The notes below the pieces were generated by a model, which was not told the origin of the DNA, did no database searches, and saw only the letters and a list, made by a program, of their open reading frames with translations. 64,000 nucleotides of DNA from Bradyrhizobium sp. CCBAU 53340. Lineage in GTDB: Bacteria > Pseudomonadota > Alphaproteobacteria > Rhizobiales > Xanthobacteraceae. A program made the position numbers and the translations under genes. The stretch lies in the NCBI RefSeq assembly GCF_015291645.1, contig NZ_CP030055.1, forward strand, positions 4,774,001 to 4,838,000, in the 5' to 3' direction. Positions 18,264 through 26,987 of the stretch are shown piece by piece; within the stretch, counting starts at the first letter, position 1; each line of letters opens with the position of its first letter.

Positions 18264-18944
18264 GTGAACATTTCCCTCTATGATCTCTCAGTCTGGGTGC
18301 TGCCGCTGGTGCTCGCCATCACCTTCCATGAGGCCGCGCATGGCTTCGTCGCGCACCGTCTCGGCGACAACACCGCCTGGCAGCTCGGCCGCGTCAGCTT
18401 CAACCCGCTCCGTCATATCGATCCGTTCGGCACGCTGATCCTGCCGGCGATGCTGCTGTTTGCGCATTCGCCGTTCCTGTTCGGCTACGCCAAGCCCGTG
18501 CCGGTCAATTTTCGCAAGCTCAACAATCCAAAGCTGGACATGGTCTGGGTCGCCCTCGCCGGCCCCATCACCAACATCCTGCTAGCGTTGCTCGCGGGCC
18601 TCGCGCTCCACGCTTTGCCCATGGCGCCGGCGGGTTCAGCGCAATGGATCTTTGACAATCTCAAGAATGCACTGCTGATCAATGCCGTGCTGGCGGTCTT
18701 CAACATGATGCCGATCCCGCCGCTCGACGGCGGACGGGTCGCAGTCGGGCTATTGCCTCGGCCGCTCGCTTTGCCGCTGTCCCGGCTCGAGCCATTCGGC
18801 ATGCTGATCCTGATCGCGCTCCTGATCCTATTGCCGCTGGCGGGTTCCCAGTTCGGTCTAAATCTTGATGTTATTTCAGCAATACTGCGAACGTTGACCG
18901 GTTATGTGATTCAAGCTGTTCTCTTGGCTACCGGCAATGCGTAG
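18264..18944 (+). CDS. Site-2 protease family (M50) membrane metalloprotease
   Basis: 226 residues from GTG 18264; upstream in-frame codons run into the lysR end and look noncoding. The zinc motif HEAAH is at 22-26 in the first membrane helix, and the second motif NMMPIPPLDGG with the third ligand Asp lies in a later helix. About five or six hydrophobic segments are visible. This compact branch (SpoIVFB/ sll-type, without PDZ domain) cleaves membrane-embedded substrates. No partner substrate gene is recognisable next to it. Confidence 0.88.
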   Translation: MNISLYDLSVWVLPLVLAITFHEAAHGFVAHRLGDNTAWQLGRVSFNPLRHIDPFGTLILPAMLLFAHSPFLFGYAKPVPVNFRKLNNPKLDMVWVALAGPITNILLALLAGLALHALPMAPAGSAQWIFDNLKNALLINAVLAVFNMMPIPPLDGGRVAVGLLPRPLALPLSRLEPFGMLILIALLILLPLAGSQFGLNLDVISAILRTLTGYVIQAVLLATGNA

Positions 18945-18997
18945 TTGAAGCCGTATTCGATATCCTTGAAGACAAAGCCGAAGGGCTAGAGGCCAAC

Positions 18998-19438
18998 TTG
19001 GTCAAAGCTGCCGATATGCTGATCGCGCGACGCGCCGACACCCGTGCCCGCGCCGATTTCGCCACCTGGAAGATGATGGCCAAGCTGAATGGGTTGTCGG
19101 CGCTGCCTCCGGACGCACAGGGCTTCCTCGACGGCTACAAGAAGCTGTTGGAGCGGATGAGCGAGGGCGAGGCGACCGAGGCCGCCATCGCCGAGGTCTA
19201 CAAATCCTATTATCTGGAGATGGGCGGCGGCGGGAACCCGCCCGACGTCCGCAGCCGGCCGGCCGAACCGGCGACGGACAATGTTACCGCCTTCCGCCGC
19301 CCGGCGCCCAAACCGAAGAAGACCAGCTTCTTCGGGGCGGCAGCAGTCGGAGGAACCCAGAAACGTCCGCTCCCGGTGGCGTTGATCTTCGCCTGTCTGG
19401 TCGTGGTCTATGTGGGGATCAAGTTCTACTGGCGCTGA
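18998..19438 (+). CDS. Small tail-anchored membrane protein, unknown function
   Basis: 146 residues from TTG 18998, the only standard start, with AGAGG upstream. The N-terminal two thirds are charged and helical, followed by a proline-rich basic linker (RRPAPKPKKTSFFG) and one C-terminal membrane helix (PVALIFACLVVVYVGIKFYW), so it is probably anchored by its tail with the bulk in the cytoplasm. The reading frame is open and protein-like for about 20 codons upstream of the TTG, so the true start may be a rarer codon. It follows the M50 gene by 53 bp and overlaps the convergent tonB-type gene end by 13 bp. No family recognised. Confidence 0.7.
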   Translation: MVKAADMLIARRADTRARADFATWKMMAKLNGLSALPPDAQGFLDGYKKLLERMSEGEATEAAIAEVYKSYYLEMGGGGNPPDVRSRPAEPATDNVTAFRRPAPKPKKTSFFGAAAVGGTQKRPLPVALIFACLVVVYVGIKFYWR

Positions 19439-20247
19439 GCCGTCTTCTTTTTCTTCTTTGCGTCAGGCGGCGTAAATTTGATTTCGATGGTCCGCTCGAA
19501 ACGATCTTCGGTCAGCTTGGCAGGCGGCGGCTCGAAAGGATCAGACTTCCGTATCATCGAGATGGCGGCTGCATCGTAAGCGGGATCCCCGGACGACTGC
19601 ACCACATCGGCCGAAAGCACGTTCCCTCTCCGGTTGAGGGTAAAAGTCACTTTCACCGCTTGATTGTTGTTTTCCTTGCCCTCCGGATTGACCTGGTGCA
19701 GCTTGATGTGCGCGCTGATCTTCCGGTTCCAGTCTTCGGTCAGCTTGAGGATATCTTTGCCAATGCCGACCACGGGCGCGAGCGCCTTATCGGCTTCGCG
19801 GGTCGCGTCCTCAAACGTCTGCCGCACCATGTCGATCTGCTTTTGTTGCGCCTCCATGGCCGGAGTTTCAACAGCAGCTAGTTTCGGATCGTCGTCTTGC
19901 TCTTTCTTCGCCTGATGCTCGGCGACGATGCGGTCTGGATCCTCGACCTGTTGCGGCCGATCCTGTGGAAGCTGAGTCTCCTGGGTCTCGGCCTTCTGCT
20001 GCGGTAGCTCGGGGCGCTCCTCTTGCGCTTCAGAGTCGCTGGGCCCAGTCGGCTTATCGGTAGGTTGAGCCTCCGAGGATGCCAGCTCGACCGCGAACTC
20101 AGCTCCCGCTGCGCCCAATCCCTCATCACCATCGCCGGCTCGCAAATTTGCGAGTGCAAGTGCCGCGCCACCCAGATGGAGCGCGAGCGCCGCTATCGCG
20201 GCCAATATCCACAGCCCCCGGGATGATCTGAGCTCGGACTCGGACAT
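19426..20247 (-). CDS. tonB: TonB-family energy transducer
   Basis: 273 residues. One N-terminal membrane anchor (WILAAIAALALHLGGAALAL), a long acidic Gln/Pro/Glu-rich periplasmic spacer (about 40-150), and a C-terminal TonB/TolA-type domain (VTFTLNRRGNVLSADVVQSSGDPAYDAAAISMI). It would couple the ExbB/ExbD proton motor to the receptor encoded upstream. It is the last gene of the iron-uptake operon, 8 bp after exbD. The spacer is acidic rather than the classical Pro-Lys/Pro-Glu repeat, but the anchor-spacer-domain order is normal. Confidence 0.9.
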   Translation of the reverse strand: MSESELRSSRGLWILAAIAALALHLGGAALALANLRAGDGDEGLGAAGAEFAVELASSEAQPTDKPTGPSDSEAQEERPELPQQKAETQETQLPQDRPQQVEDPDRIVAEHQAKKEQDDDPKLAAVETPAMEAQQKQIDMVRQTFEDATREADKALAPVVGIGKDILKLTEDWNRKISAHIKLHQVNPEGKENNNQAVKVTFTLNRRGNVLSADVVQSSGDPAYDAAAISMIRKSDPFEPPPAKLTEDRFERTIEIKFTPPDAKKKKKTAQRQ

Positions 20248-20255
20248 GGCGCCCC

Positions 20256-20720
20256 TTAAGGCTGTACTGGGCCTGCGGCAGCCGGCCCCGCCGGAGCACT
20301 GACACCCTCCAGCGTGACCAGCTTGACCCGCGTATAGCCGCCCGAACGCAATAACTCCATCACGCCCATCAGCTCGCCGTATGGTACCGAGCGGTCGGCA
20401 CGGAGGAAGATGTATTTATCCTTGCTCATGTCGGACAATCCGTCGAGCGTCCTGATCAAGTCAGCCCGGTTGACCGAGTCTTCTCCGATCGCAAGTCCCA
20501 GATCGCGCTTGATGCTGAGATAGGTCGGCTTGTCCGGCTTCTTCTGCGGCGTCGCGCTCGAGGTCGGCAAATCGATCGGCAAGTCGACCGTCGACAGCGG
20601 GGCTGCGACCATGAAGATGATCAGCAGCACCAGAATGACGTCGATGAACGGCGTGACGTTGATGTCATGCGTCTCGGAGAAATCGTCGTCGTCATCGTTG
20701 TCGGTGAGCGAGACGGCCAT
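20256..20720 (-). CDS. exbD: ExbD biopolymer transport protein
   Basis: 154 residues. The single membrane helix follows INVTPFIDVILVLLIIFM, with the essential proton-pathway Asp27 at the expected place (E. coli ExbD Asp25). A periplasmic domain follows. The cytoplasmic N-terminus has a run of five to six acidic residues (DNDDDDDF). It starts 3 bp after exbB, so the two are certainly co-translated. Confidence 0.95.
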   Translation of the reverse strand: MAVSLTDNDDDDDFSETHDINVTPFIDVILVLLIIFMVAAPLSTVDLPIDLPTSSATPQKKPDKPTYLSIKRDLGLAIGEDSVNRADLIRTLDGLSDMSKDKYIFLRADRSVPYGELMGVMELLRSGGYTRVKLVTLEGVSAPAGPAAAGPVQP

Positions 20721-20723
20721 GGC

Positions 20724-21701
20724 TTACTCCGCCGCGCGCGAATGCGCGCCGCCGTGGCTGCGGTCGAGATCGCGCGACAACAGCCGCGCCGCCGCCCCCG
20801 AAGCGCGGCTGACCAGCTCGAGATAGCCCTTCGTCACACGGGAGAAGTGATTGTAGATGATGACGGCGGGAATTGCCGCGACGAGACCGATGGCAGTGGC
20901 GAGCAGCGCCTCGGCGATGCCAGGGGCAACCACAGCAAGATTGGTGGTCTGCGACTTCGAGATGCCAATAAAACTGTTCATAATGCCCCAGACGGTGCCG
21001 AACAGACCGACAAAGGGCGATGTCGAGCCGATGGTGGCGAGGAAGCCCATGCCGATGCGGATGCGGCGCGCTTCCGCGCGCACGATCTCGGCGAAACTCG
21101 ACGCCGCGCGCTCCTTGATGCTGGCATCGCTGGAGAGGCCCGCCGACATCCGCGCCTCATGCAGCGCCGCCGAAAGGAAGGACGGCAGGATGCCCTCTTT
21201 GGTGCCGAGCGCCATCTGTGCGTCCGCGAGCGAGCGTGCCTCCGCAATTTTCCTCAGCGCCGAACGCAGCCTGGCGGAGGCGACCGACAGCTCGATCGAT
21301 TTCGCGATGAAGACCGTCCAGGTTACGAGCGAAGCGAAGGCAAGGCCGATCATCACCGCCTTCACGATGACGTCAGCGGATATGAACATCACCCAAGGCG
21401 ACAATTCCTTCATCGCCGGTGCGATGCCGGCCTTTGGTGCAACGCCGCCCGCCGCGGATGCCGGGGCCACGACAGCGTCGGTCGCGGGTGCGCTGCGCGT
21501 CGCAGCCACGGGCGCCGCCGATGGCGCGGGCGCCGCAACCGGCTGTGCCGCGACTGCGGGAGCAGCCGGAGCCGGCTGAGTTGCCACGGGTGCCGGTGCC
21601 GCCGGCTGGGTATGTGTCTGGGCAGAAACAGGGACTGCGAGCCAGGTGGCCGCCAGCAGCGCAACTGCAGCAAGGCTTGCTTGGAAAGATGTGATCTTCA
21701 T
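20724..21701 (-). CDS. exbB: ExbB proton-channel protein with Ala/Pro-rich extension
   Basis: 325 residues. A cleavable signal (about 1-27, ending VSAQ) and a roughly 65-residue Ala/Pro-rich periplasmic stretch precede the MotA/TolQ/ExbB channel domain, which has three membrane helices ([56 protein letters not shown]). This long N-terminal form is common in alphaproteobacteria. Its ATG overlaps the stop of the dioxygenase gene by four bases. Confidence 0.94.
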   Translation of the reverse strand: MKITSFQASLAAVALLAATWLAVPVSAQTHTQPAAPAPVATQPAPAAPAVAAQPVAAPAPSAAPVAATRSAPATDAVVAPASAAGGVAPKAGIAPAMKELSPWVMFISADVIVKAVMIGLAFASLVTWTVFIAKSIELSVASARLRSALRKIAEARSLADAQMALGTKEGILPSFLSAALHEARMSAGLSSDASIKERAASSFAEIVRAEARRIRIGMGFLATIGSTSPFVGLFGTVWGIMNSFIGISKSQTTNLAVVAPGIAEALLATAIGLVAAIPAVIIYNHFSRVTKGYLELVSRASGAAARLLSRDLDRSHGGAHSRAAE

Positions 21702-22387
21702 ACTTCGGCCCAGGCGCGAATGAGGTTGTGATAGATACCCGTCAATTTGACCGTTTCGGGATCGTCACGCCCGAGCCGTTGCACCAGCGCCTGAATGGCA
21801 CTGTCGAGGTCAAAGATCGTGCTGCGAGCTTGATCGTCACGTATCATGCTCTGAAGCCAGAAGAAAGATGCAACCCGTGCCCCCCTCGTCACCGGCGTGA
21901 CGAGATGCAGGCTGGTCGCGGGATAGAGCACGCAGTCCCCGGCCGGCAGCTTGACTTCGTGCGAGCCGTAGCTGTCCTCGATCACAAGTTCGCCACCGTC
22001 GTAATCCTCGGGCTCGCTGAGGAACAGCGTGACCGAAAGATCGGTGCGGATACGAAGGCCGGTCAGGCGGTCGCCGCGGATCGCGTTGTCGACATGCAGG
22101 CCGAAATGGTGGCCGCCGCTCGCCGCATAGCGATTGAACAGCGGCGGGTAAATCTGCAGCGGGATCGCCGCCGCCAGGAACTGCGGGTTCGACGTCAGTG
22201 CCGAGATGATGCGATTGCCGAGCTTGCGCGCGACCTCGCTGTCAGGCGGCAACTGCTCGTTGCGCTTGACCATGGCTGACTGCGCGCCCGCGGTGGACCG
22301 ACCGTCTTCCCATTCGCTGGCATCGATGATGCGGCGAAACTCGGCCACATCATCTTTGCTCAGAACGCCTTCTATGCATGTCAGCAT
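21698..22387 (-). CDS. Fe(II)/2-oxoglutarate-dependent dioxygenase, PiuC/PKHD type
   Basis: 229 residues. Iron ligands His98 and Asp100 (FGLHVDN) and His161 ([12 protein letters not shown]), with the oxoglutarate-binding arginine in RGARVAS, define the PKHD-type hydroxylase family that includes PiuC/YbiX. These genes are regularly next to catecholate-type TonB-dependent receptors such as Fiu/PiuA, and a role in iron-siderophore use is proposed but not settled. Here it sits between the receptor (20 bp gap) and exbB (four-base overlap). Confidence 0.92.
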   Translation of the reverse strand: MLTCIEGVLSKDDVAEFRRIIDASEWEDGRSTAGAQSAMVKRNEQLPPDSEVARKLGNRIISALTSNPQFLAAAIPLQIYPPLFNRYAASGGHHFGLHVDNAIRGDRLTGLRIRTDLSVTLFLSEPEDYDGGELVIEDSYGSHEVKLPAGDCVLYPATSLHLVTPVTRGARVASFFWLQSMIRDDQARSTIFDLDSAIQALVQRLGRDDPETVKLTGIYHNLIRAWAEV

Positions 22388-22407
22388 GGCACCTCGTCAC
22401 GTCTCCA

Positions 22408-24975
22408 TCAGTAGCGCGCGGACAGAACCAGATAGGCGGCGCGTCCCGGGGCTTCGAGCACGAAGGGCGCGGCACTCTGGTACAGCGCGTCGTAGTAGCG
22501 CTTGTCGAAGATGTTGTTGACGAACAGCTTCAACTGCCAGTTCTTGTTGATCTTCGCTTCGGCGAACGCATCGAACCGCCAATAGCTCGGAATCGACGTA
22601 CCCTGGTTGGCCGCAAGCAAAGTGCCGCCGTAAATTTTCGAGCGGTACACCGCCTGCCCGCCCAGCTCCCAGGTGTCGTTGAGCTGGTACTTGGTCAGCA
22701 TGCTGAAGGACTGGTGTGCGACGTTGGCGAGCGGCAAGCCAATGTTCGAAGCATAAAGCGTCGCGTTAGCCGGCGGAGCCAGCGACTTCGTCACCTCCGA
22801 CTGCATCAGCACCAGGCCACCGAACACGCTCCATTTGTCGGTGATCTTGCCGCCGATGCCGAGATCGATACCGCGGATGCGATAGGCCGCACCGGCGGTA
22901 ATGCAGGAGACCGCGCCGGTGGTCGGTGGCACCGTGACGGGATAGGGGCAAGTCGCAGTGGTCGTCGCCGCCGTGATGTTCCGCGACTCGCGCGCATTCT
23001 CCTTTTCGGTCTGGAACAACGCCGCTGTCAGCAAGAGATGACGGTCGAACAATTCCCATTTCGTGCCGAACTCGATCGCCCTGTTCTTCTCCGGCCCGAA
23101 AATCTGGTTCGAATTGCCGTTGAGGACAGGCGAGAGACCGCCATAAGCGGTGCTCGTGCCGTCGAACTCGGCGCCCACGGGGTTTGCCGACGTCGCATAT
23201 GCCACGTAGACGCTGCCATTCGGCAGCGGCTTGAGCGTCAGACCGAGGTTGAAGTTCGGGATCAGGAATTCAGCCGACTGCTGGCCGAACTGGGTTACGC
23301 CACCGATCGTTCCGTAGCCCGACGTGTTGACGTTGTAATTGTCGTAGCGGAAGCCGCCGTTGAGGATCAGAAAATCATGATAGTTTGCGCTATCCATGAC
23401 GTAACCACTGACGGTATCGATGCCTATCTTGGTCGGCAGGCCGGCCAGTACGAGCGCCCTGCCCGGCAGATACGTATCTTGCGGATAGAAGACGCTGACA
23501 CCCGTTGGTGAACCGGAAGGACTAACGGGGATTCCGTTTCCCTCCGAGGTGAGGCCCAGATATTTGTCGATCGACGATCTCTCGCGATCGACTTCGATCC
23601 CCGCCAGCGCGGTATGCTTGAAGCCGGCCCCATCCTGGAATTTGTAAGTCGCCTCGGTCTGGTTGGCGAGCACGTCGGTAATCTGCAGGCGACTCTGCGG
23701 ATTCATCGTGAGCGTCGAGGCTGAAAGCGGCGTGGCAATGACAGGACTCTCCGGCAGCGTTCCGATGTAGTTCTGGGTCGAGCGGGACGCGCGGAACTTG
23801 TTGCTGACGATCAGATCGGGCGTGATCTGCACTTCCGCATTGAGCGTGCCGATGTCCTGACCTGTCCGGTAGAAGTCGCGGTTGATCTGGCCGTACCAGT
23901 TGTTGCGGTTGGCACCGAAGTCGGGAAACGGACCGCCAGCGGTCGACGCAGTGCTCGGGCGATAATAGGGCACGCCGAAATCCGGCACGCCGGTCAATTC
24001 GGTATGAATGTAATCGGTTGTGATCTTGATCGCGTCGGTTGGCTTCCAGGTCGTCGCGACGAAAGCACCGTCGCGATTGTCCTTCACGAAGTCGCGGCCG
24101 GCAACATTGGCATCCTGAAACAGGCCGCCGGCGCGAACTGCGAAAGTCGGGTTGATCACCTGGTTGACGTCGAGCGTGACACGCTTGGTCTGGTCGGTGC
24201 CAAACGTCGTGTCCATGTTGTAGAAGCTCTTCTCCGTGTTTGCCTGCTTGGTGACGATGTTGATCGCACCGCCGGCAACACCACGGCCTGCGAAAGTCGA
24301 ACCGGGACCGCGTAGAATCTCGACCTGCTCGGTAAAGAAGTTTTCACGGACGCTGACCCCGGAATCGCGCACGCCGTCGATGAAAATGTCATTGCGCGCA
24401 TCGAAGCCGCGAATAAAGAAGCGATCGCCGAAAGCGTTGCCGCCCTCGCCCGAGCCCAGCGTCACACCCGCTGTGCTGAGAATGGCCTGCTTCAACGTCG
24501 TGGCGTTCTTGTCCGCAAGCACTTCCTTGCTGAGGACAGTGATCGATTTCGGCGTGTCGACCAGCTTCTCCGGAAACTTGCCGCCGGCCTGAACGTGGTC
24601 GACCTTGTACGGCGCGGCGGGATCGGCATAGGGGCTGGCGTCGGCGGGACCGGAGGACGTCGCCGGAGCCGTCTGCGCGGCCTGCTGGCGCTGCGCAGCG
24701 CGCCGAAGAGCGTTGCGGGCGCGAACTTGATCCGGGGTTGGCTTTGAAGCCGTCGGACGCAAACGCTGAATCGGCGCATCGACCGTTACCGGCGGCAGAT
24801 CCGACTGCTGCGCTTCTGCGCCGCTTGACACCGACGCGACCGCGATCAGGCTCGCGACGGCCGAGACTTTCTTGGAAACACCCGACGGCTTCTCATCCGC
24901 CAGATCGAACACTGCGACCGAACGCAACGACTTCGGCGCGACCATCTGCCCCATTACAACAGGCCCCACATTCAT
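22408..24975 (-). CDS. TonB-dependent siderophore receptor (Fiu/PiuA-like)
   Basis: 855 residues, outer-membrane receptor. After a long N-terminus with an export signal (ASLIAVASVSSGAEAQ, about 45-60) comes the plug domain (QAILSTAGVTLG, FIRGFDARNDIFIDGVRD, EILRGPGSTFAGRG) and the 22-strand barrel, ending in the usual aromatic C-terminus (LVLSARY). The plug pattern is that of catecholate-siderophore receptors. Adjacent PiuC and ExbBD-TonB genes support ferric-siderophore import. The signal begins unusually far in, so a start at Met8 or Met11 is possible. No regulator or ECF sigma factor is adjacent. Confidence 0.93.
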   Translation of the reverse strand: MNVGPVVMGQMVAPKSLRSVAVFDLADEKPSGVSKKVSAVASLIAVASVSSGAEAQQSDLPPVTVDAPIQRLRPTASKPTPDQVRARNALRRAAQRQQAAQTAPATSSGPADASPYADPAAPYKVDHVQAGGKFPEKLVDTPKSITVLSKEVLADKNATTLKQAILSTAGVTLGSGEGGNAFGDRFFIRGFDARNDIFIDGVRDSGVSVRENFFTEQVEILRGPGSTFAGRGVAGGAINIVTKQANTEKSFYNMDTTFGTDQTKRVTLDVNQVINPTFAVRAGGLFQDANVAGRDFVKDNRDGAFVATTWKPTDAIKITTDYIHTELTGVPDFGVPYYRPSTASTAGGPFPDFGANRNNWYGQINRDFYRTGQDIGTLNAEVQITPDLIVSNKFRASRSTQNYIGTLPESPVIATPLSASTLTMNPQSRLQITDVLANQTEATYKFQDGAGFKHTALAGIEVDRERSSIDKYLGLTSEGNGIPVSPSGSPTGVSVFYPQDTYLPGRALVLAGLPTKIGIDTVSGYVMDSANYHDFLILNGGFRYDNYNVNTSGYGTIGGVTQFGQQSAEFLIPNFNLGLTLKPLPNGSVYVAYATSANPVGAEFDGTSTAYGGLSPVLNGNSNQIFGPEKNRAIEFGTKWELFDRHLLLTAALFQTEKENARESRNITAATTTATCPYPVTVPPTTGAVSCITAGAAYRIRGIDLGIGGKITDKWSVFGGLVLMQSEVTKSLAPPANATLYASNIGLPLANVAHQSFSMLTKYQLNDTWELGGQAVYRSKIYGGTLLAANQGTSIPSYWRFDAFAEAKINKNWQLKLFVNNIFDKRYYDALYQSAAPFVLEAPGRAAYLVLSARY

Positions 24976-25080
24976 GTGCGCTCATTCACTTCGACGAGCG
25001 CATGGGCTGTTGGTATCGGCGGCAAAATAGCGGGTCAATGCGAGCGAGCCGCGAGAACGCTTGAATACGTCCAGATCAAA

Positions 25081-25136
25081 ACGATTCTAGATTTCAGCTT
25101 GAACGGATCTAAACAAAAATTGGACTCGTTCTAAGA
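25081..25136. promoter_or_regulatory. Three 22-bp-phased direct repeats upstream of the receptor gene
   Basis: The core TCTA recurs at 25086, 25108 and 25130, exactly 22 bp apart, inside CGATTCTAGA, CGGATCTAAA and CGTTCTAAGA. They lie 110-160 bp before the siderophore receptor start. TTCTAA-type half-sites recall rhizobial iron-control elements, but the arrangement here is direct, not inverted. The binding protein is unknown. Confidence 0.45.
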
Positions 25137-25180
25137 CACGCATGAAGAATGCGCGGGATCAGGCTGAATTAGACCACAGC

Positions 25181-25420
25181 TCAGTCGCTGCTCGGCGGCT
25201 TCATCAGCGAAAACAATTCGTCGACGGTGCGCTGCGCCGTCGCACGCACGCGATCGGTGTTGTCCATGCCGGCAATGTTGACACCATTGACGACAGCCTT
25301 GATCTCGTCGCGGAAGTCGGTGAGGAAACGCAAGGGATCGCGCTGCTCATTGGCGACGCGCGCGATCAACCCCGTGATCAGAATCTGACACGCGATCAGC
25401 TTGCCGTTCAATTCGTCCAT
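25181..25420 (-). CDS. Small conserved-looking protein, unknown function
   Basis: 79 residues from ATG 25420, preceded by AGGAG at six bases; the longer frame from 25474 has no such site. The product is helical and amphipathic (DELNGKLIACQILITGLIARVANEQRDPL) without a signal peptide or clear membrane span, and ends DELFSLMKPPSSD. It is read in the same direction as the siderophore receptor but is separated from it by 205 bp containing the phased repeats, so it is probably a separate unit. No family recognised. Confidence 0.65.
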   Translation of the reverse strand: MDELNGKLIACQILITGLIARVANEQRDPLRFLTDFRDEIKAVVNGVNIAGMDNTDRVRATAQRTVDELFSLMKPPSSD

Positions 25421-25811
25421 TCCGCACTCCTGATGTGGCGGCGCCGATATGGACGACGGCGATTTTGCTGACAACCCAAACGCCGCCCGGACGATTTAGA
25501 ACCGTTCTTGCAAAGATAGACTTTGTTCGCCTCGCGCCTGCGCCATGGCGAGCGTGTCGGACAGCCTCGTCCACACCACTCGCGAGCATTCCCAATTCTT
25601 TGCACGTTGATCGCTCACGGCGGGAAAATGCAGGACTGCACACCGCTGCATCACACCGTTGCCTACGGGGTGCAAAGCTTTCCAATTGTTTAGGATTCTC
25701 AACGGATAGTGCTGTTTACTCCGGAACTTGGCGTGTATTATACAAGCCTCGCTGGAACCCTTTGATAGCCCCGCAATTCGTTGTTTTGGGCATACAAGCC
25801 GACGCTCACAT
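25421..25811. other. Gene-free stretch before the RND pump
   Basis: 391 bp between two divergent genes. Short open frames on both strands lack ribosome sites and protein-like composition. It presumably holds the promoters for the small protein and for the efflux pair. I see no clear operator, hairpin or repeat in it. Confidence 0.6.
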
Positions 25812-26987
25812 ATGAAAAAGTCACGGCCGATCCTGTGGATTGTCATCATCGCAGCCGTGGCCGGTGGCGGCTACTACGGCTGGAAGCGATATCAGGCCGC
25901 GGAGGCCGCGAAAGCCCAGACCGCACAGAAGGGCGCGCCGCGCGCCGCCGCCGTGCCCGTCAGCATCACGCCGGTCCAGAAGGCCGACTTCCCGGTCTAC
26001 TTGACCGGCCTCGGCACCGTTCAGGGCTTCAACACCGTACAAGTCCGGACCCGGGTGGATGGCCAGATCGACAAGATCGCCTTCACCGAAGGCCAGATGG
26101 TCAAGCAAGGCGATCTCCTGGTCGAGATCGATCCGCGCCCGTTCCAGGCCGCCCTTGATCAAGCCAAGGCCAAGAAGTCGCAGGACGAGGCCAACCTCGC
26201 CAACGCCAATCTCGACCTTCAGCGCTACACCAAGCTCGGCGAATTCGCGACGCGGCAGCAGACCGATACGCAGCGCTCCACCGTTGCGCAGCTCACCGCC
26301 CAGATCGCCGCCGACGAAGCCGCGATCGCCAACGCGCAGACCCAGCTGGACTACACTCAGGTCAAGTCGCCGATCACCGGCGTCGCCGGCCTGCGCCAGG
26401 TCGACATCGGCAACATCGTCAACGCCTCGAGCCAGACCGGAATCGTCACCATCGCACAGGTCGAGCCGATCACCGTGATCTTTACGGCGCCGGAGGACCA
26501 GCTGCCCTATATCAGCGAGGGCCAGAAATCCGGCGAGCTCAAGGTGGTCGCGTTCACCACCGACGGCAAGAAGACGCTGGCCGAAGGCAAGCTCGCGGTG
26601 ATCAACAACCAGGTCGATACGACCAGCGGGACGATCAGGCTCAAGGCGGTGTTCAATAACAGAGAACACACGCTGTGGCCGGGACAATCGGTGTCGACAC
26701 GTCTGTTGGTGCGGACCCTGAAGGATGCGACCATCGTTCCCGATGATGCGGTCCAGCATTCGACCGACGGCCTCTACGCCTATACCGTCAGCCAGGACAA
26801 CAAGGCTGAGGTTCGCAAGATCAAGGTCAGCTATTCCATCGACGGCCGTTCAGTCGTCGATGAGGGATTGAATCCCGGTCAGCAAGTCATCACCGGCGGT
26901 CAATACAAGGTACAGCCCGGCAGTCTCGTCTCGACGACGATCGCGAGCTCGGATCAGGTCCAGAGAAACAAGGTTCAGCAGGAATGA
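25812..26987 (+). CDS. RND efflux periplasmic adaptor (MdtA-like)
   Basis: 391 residues from ATG 25812; an upstream in-frame extension is noncoding in character. It has an N-terminal signal or anchor (PILWIVIIAAVAGGGYYGW), a lipoyl-like half motif (VRTRVDGQIDKIAFTEGQMVKQGDLLVEIDPRPF; about 75-110), a coiled-coil hairpin (AKKSQDEANLANANLDLQRY) and a beta-barrel/membrane-proximal part. It links the inner-membrane pump to an outer-membrane channel. The stop overlaps the pump start by four bases. No TolC-like gene is in the window. Confidence 0.92.
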   Translation: MKKSRPILWIVIIAAVAGGGYYGWKRYQAAEAAKAQTAQKGAPRAAAVPVSITPVQKADFPVYLTGLGTVQGFNTVQVRTRVDGQIDKIAFTEGQMVKQGDLLVEIDPRPFQAALDQAKAKKSQDEANLANANLDLQRYTKLGEFATRQQTDTQRSTVAQLTAQIAADEAAIANAQTQLDYTQVKSPITGVAGLRQVDIGNIVNASSQTGIVTIAQVEPITVIFTAPEDQLPYISEGQKSGELKVVAFTTDGKKTLAEGKLAVINNQVDTTSGTIRLKAVFNNREHTLWPGQSVSTRLLVRTLKDATIVPDDAVQHSTDGLYAYTVSQDNKAEVRKIKVSYSIDGRSVVDEGLNPGQQVITGGQYKVQPGSLVSTTIASSDQVQRNKVQQE

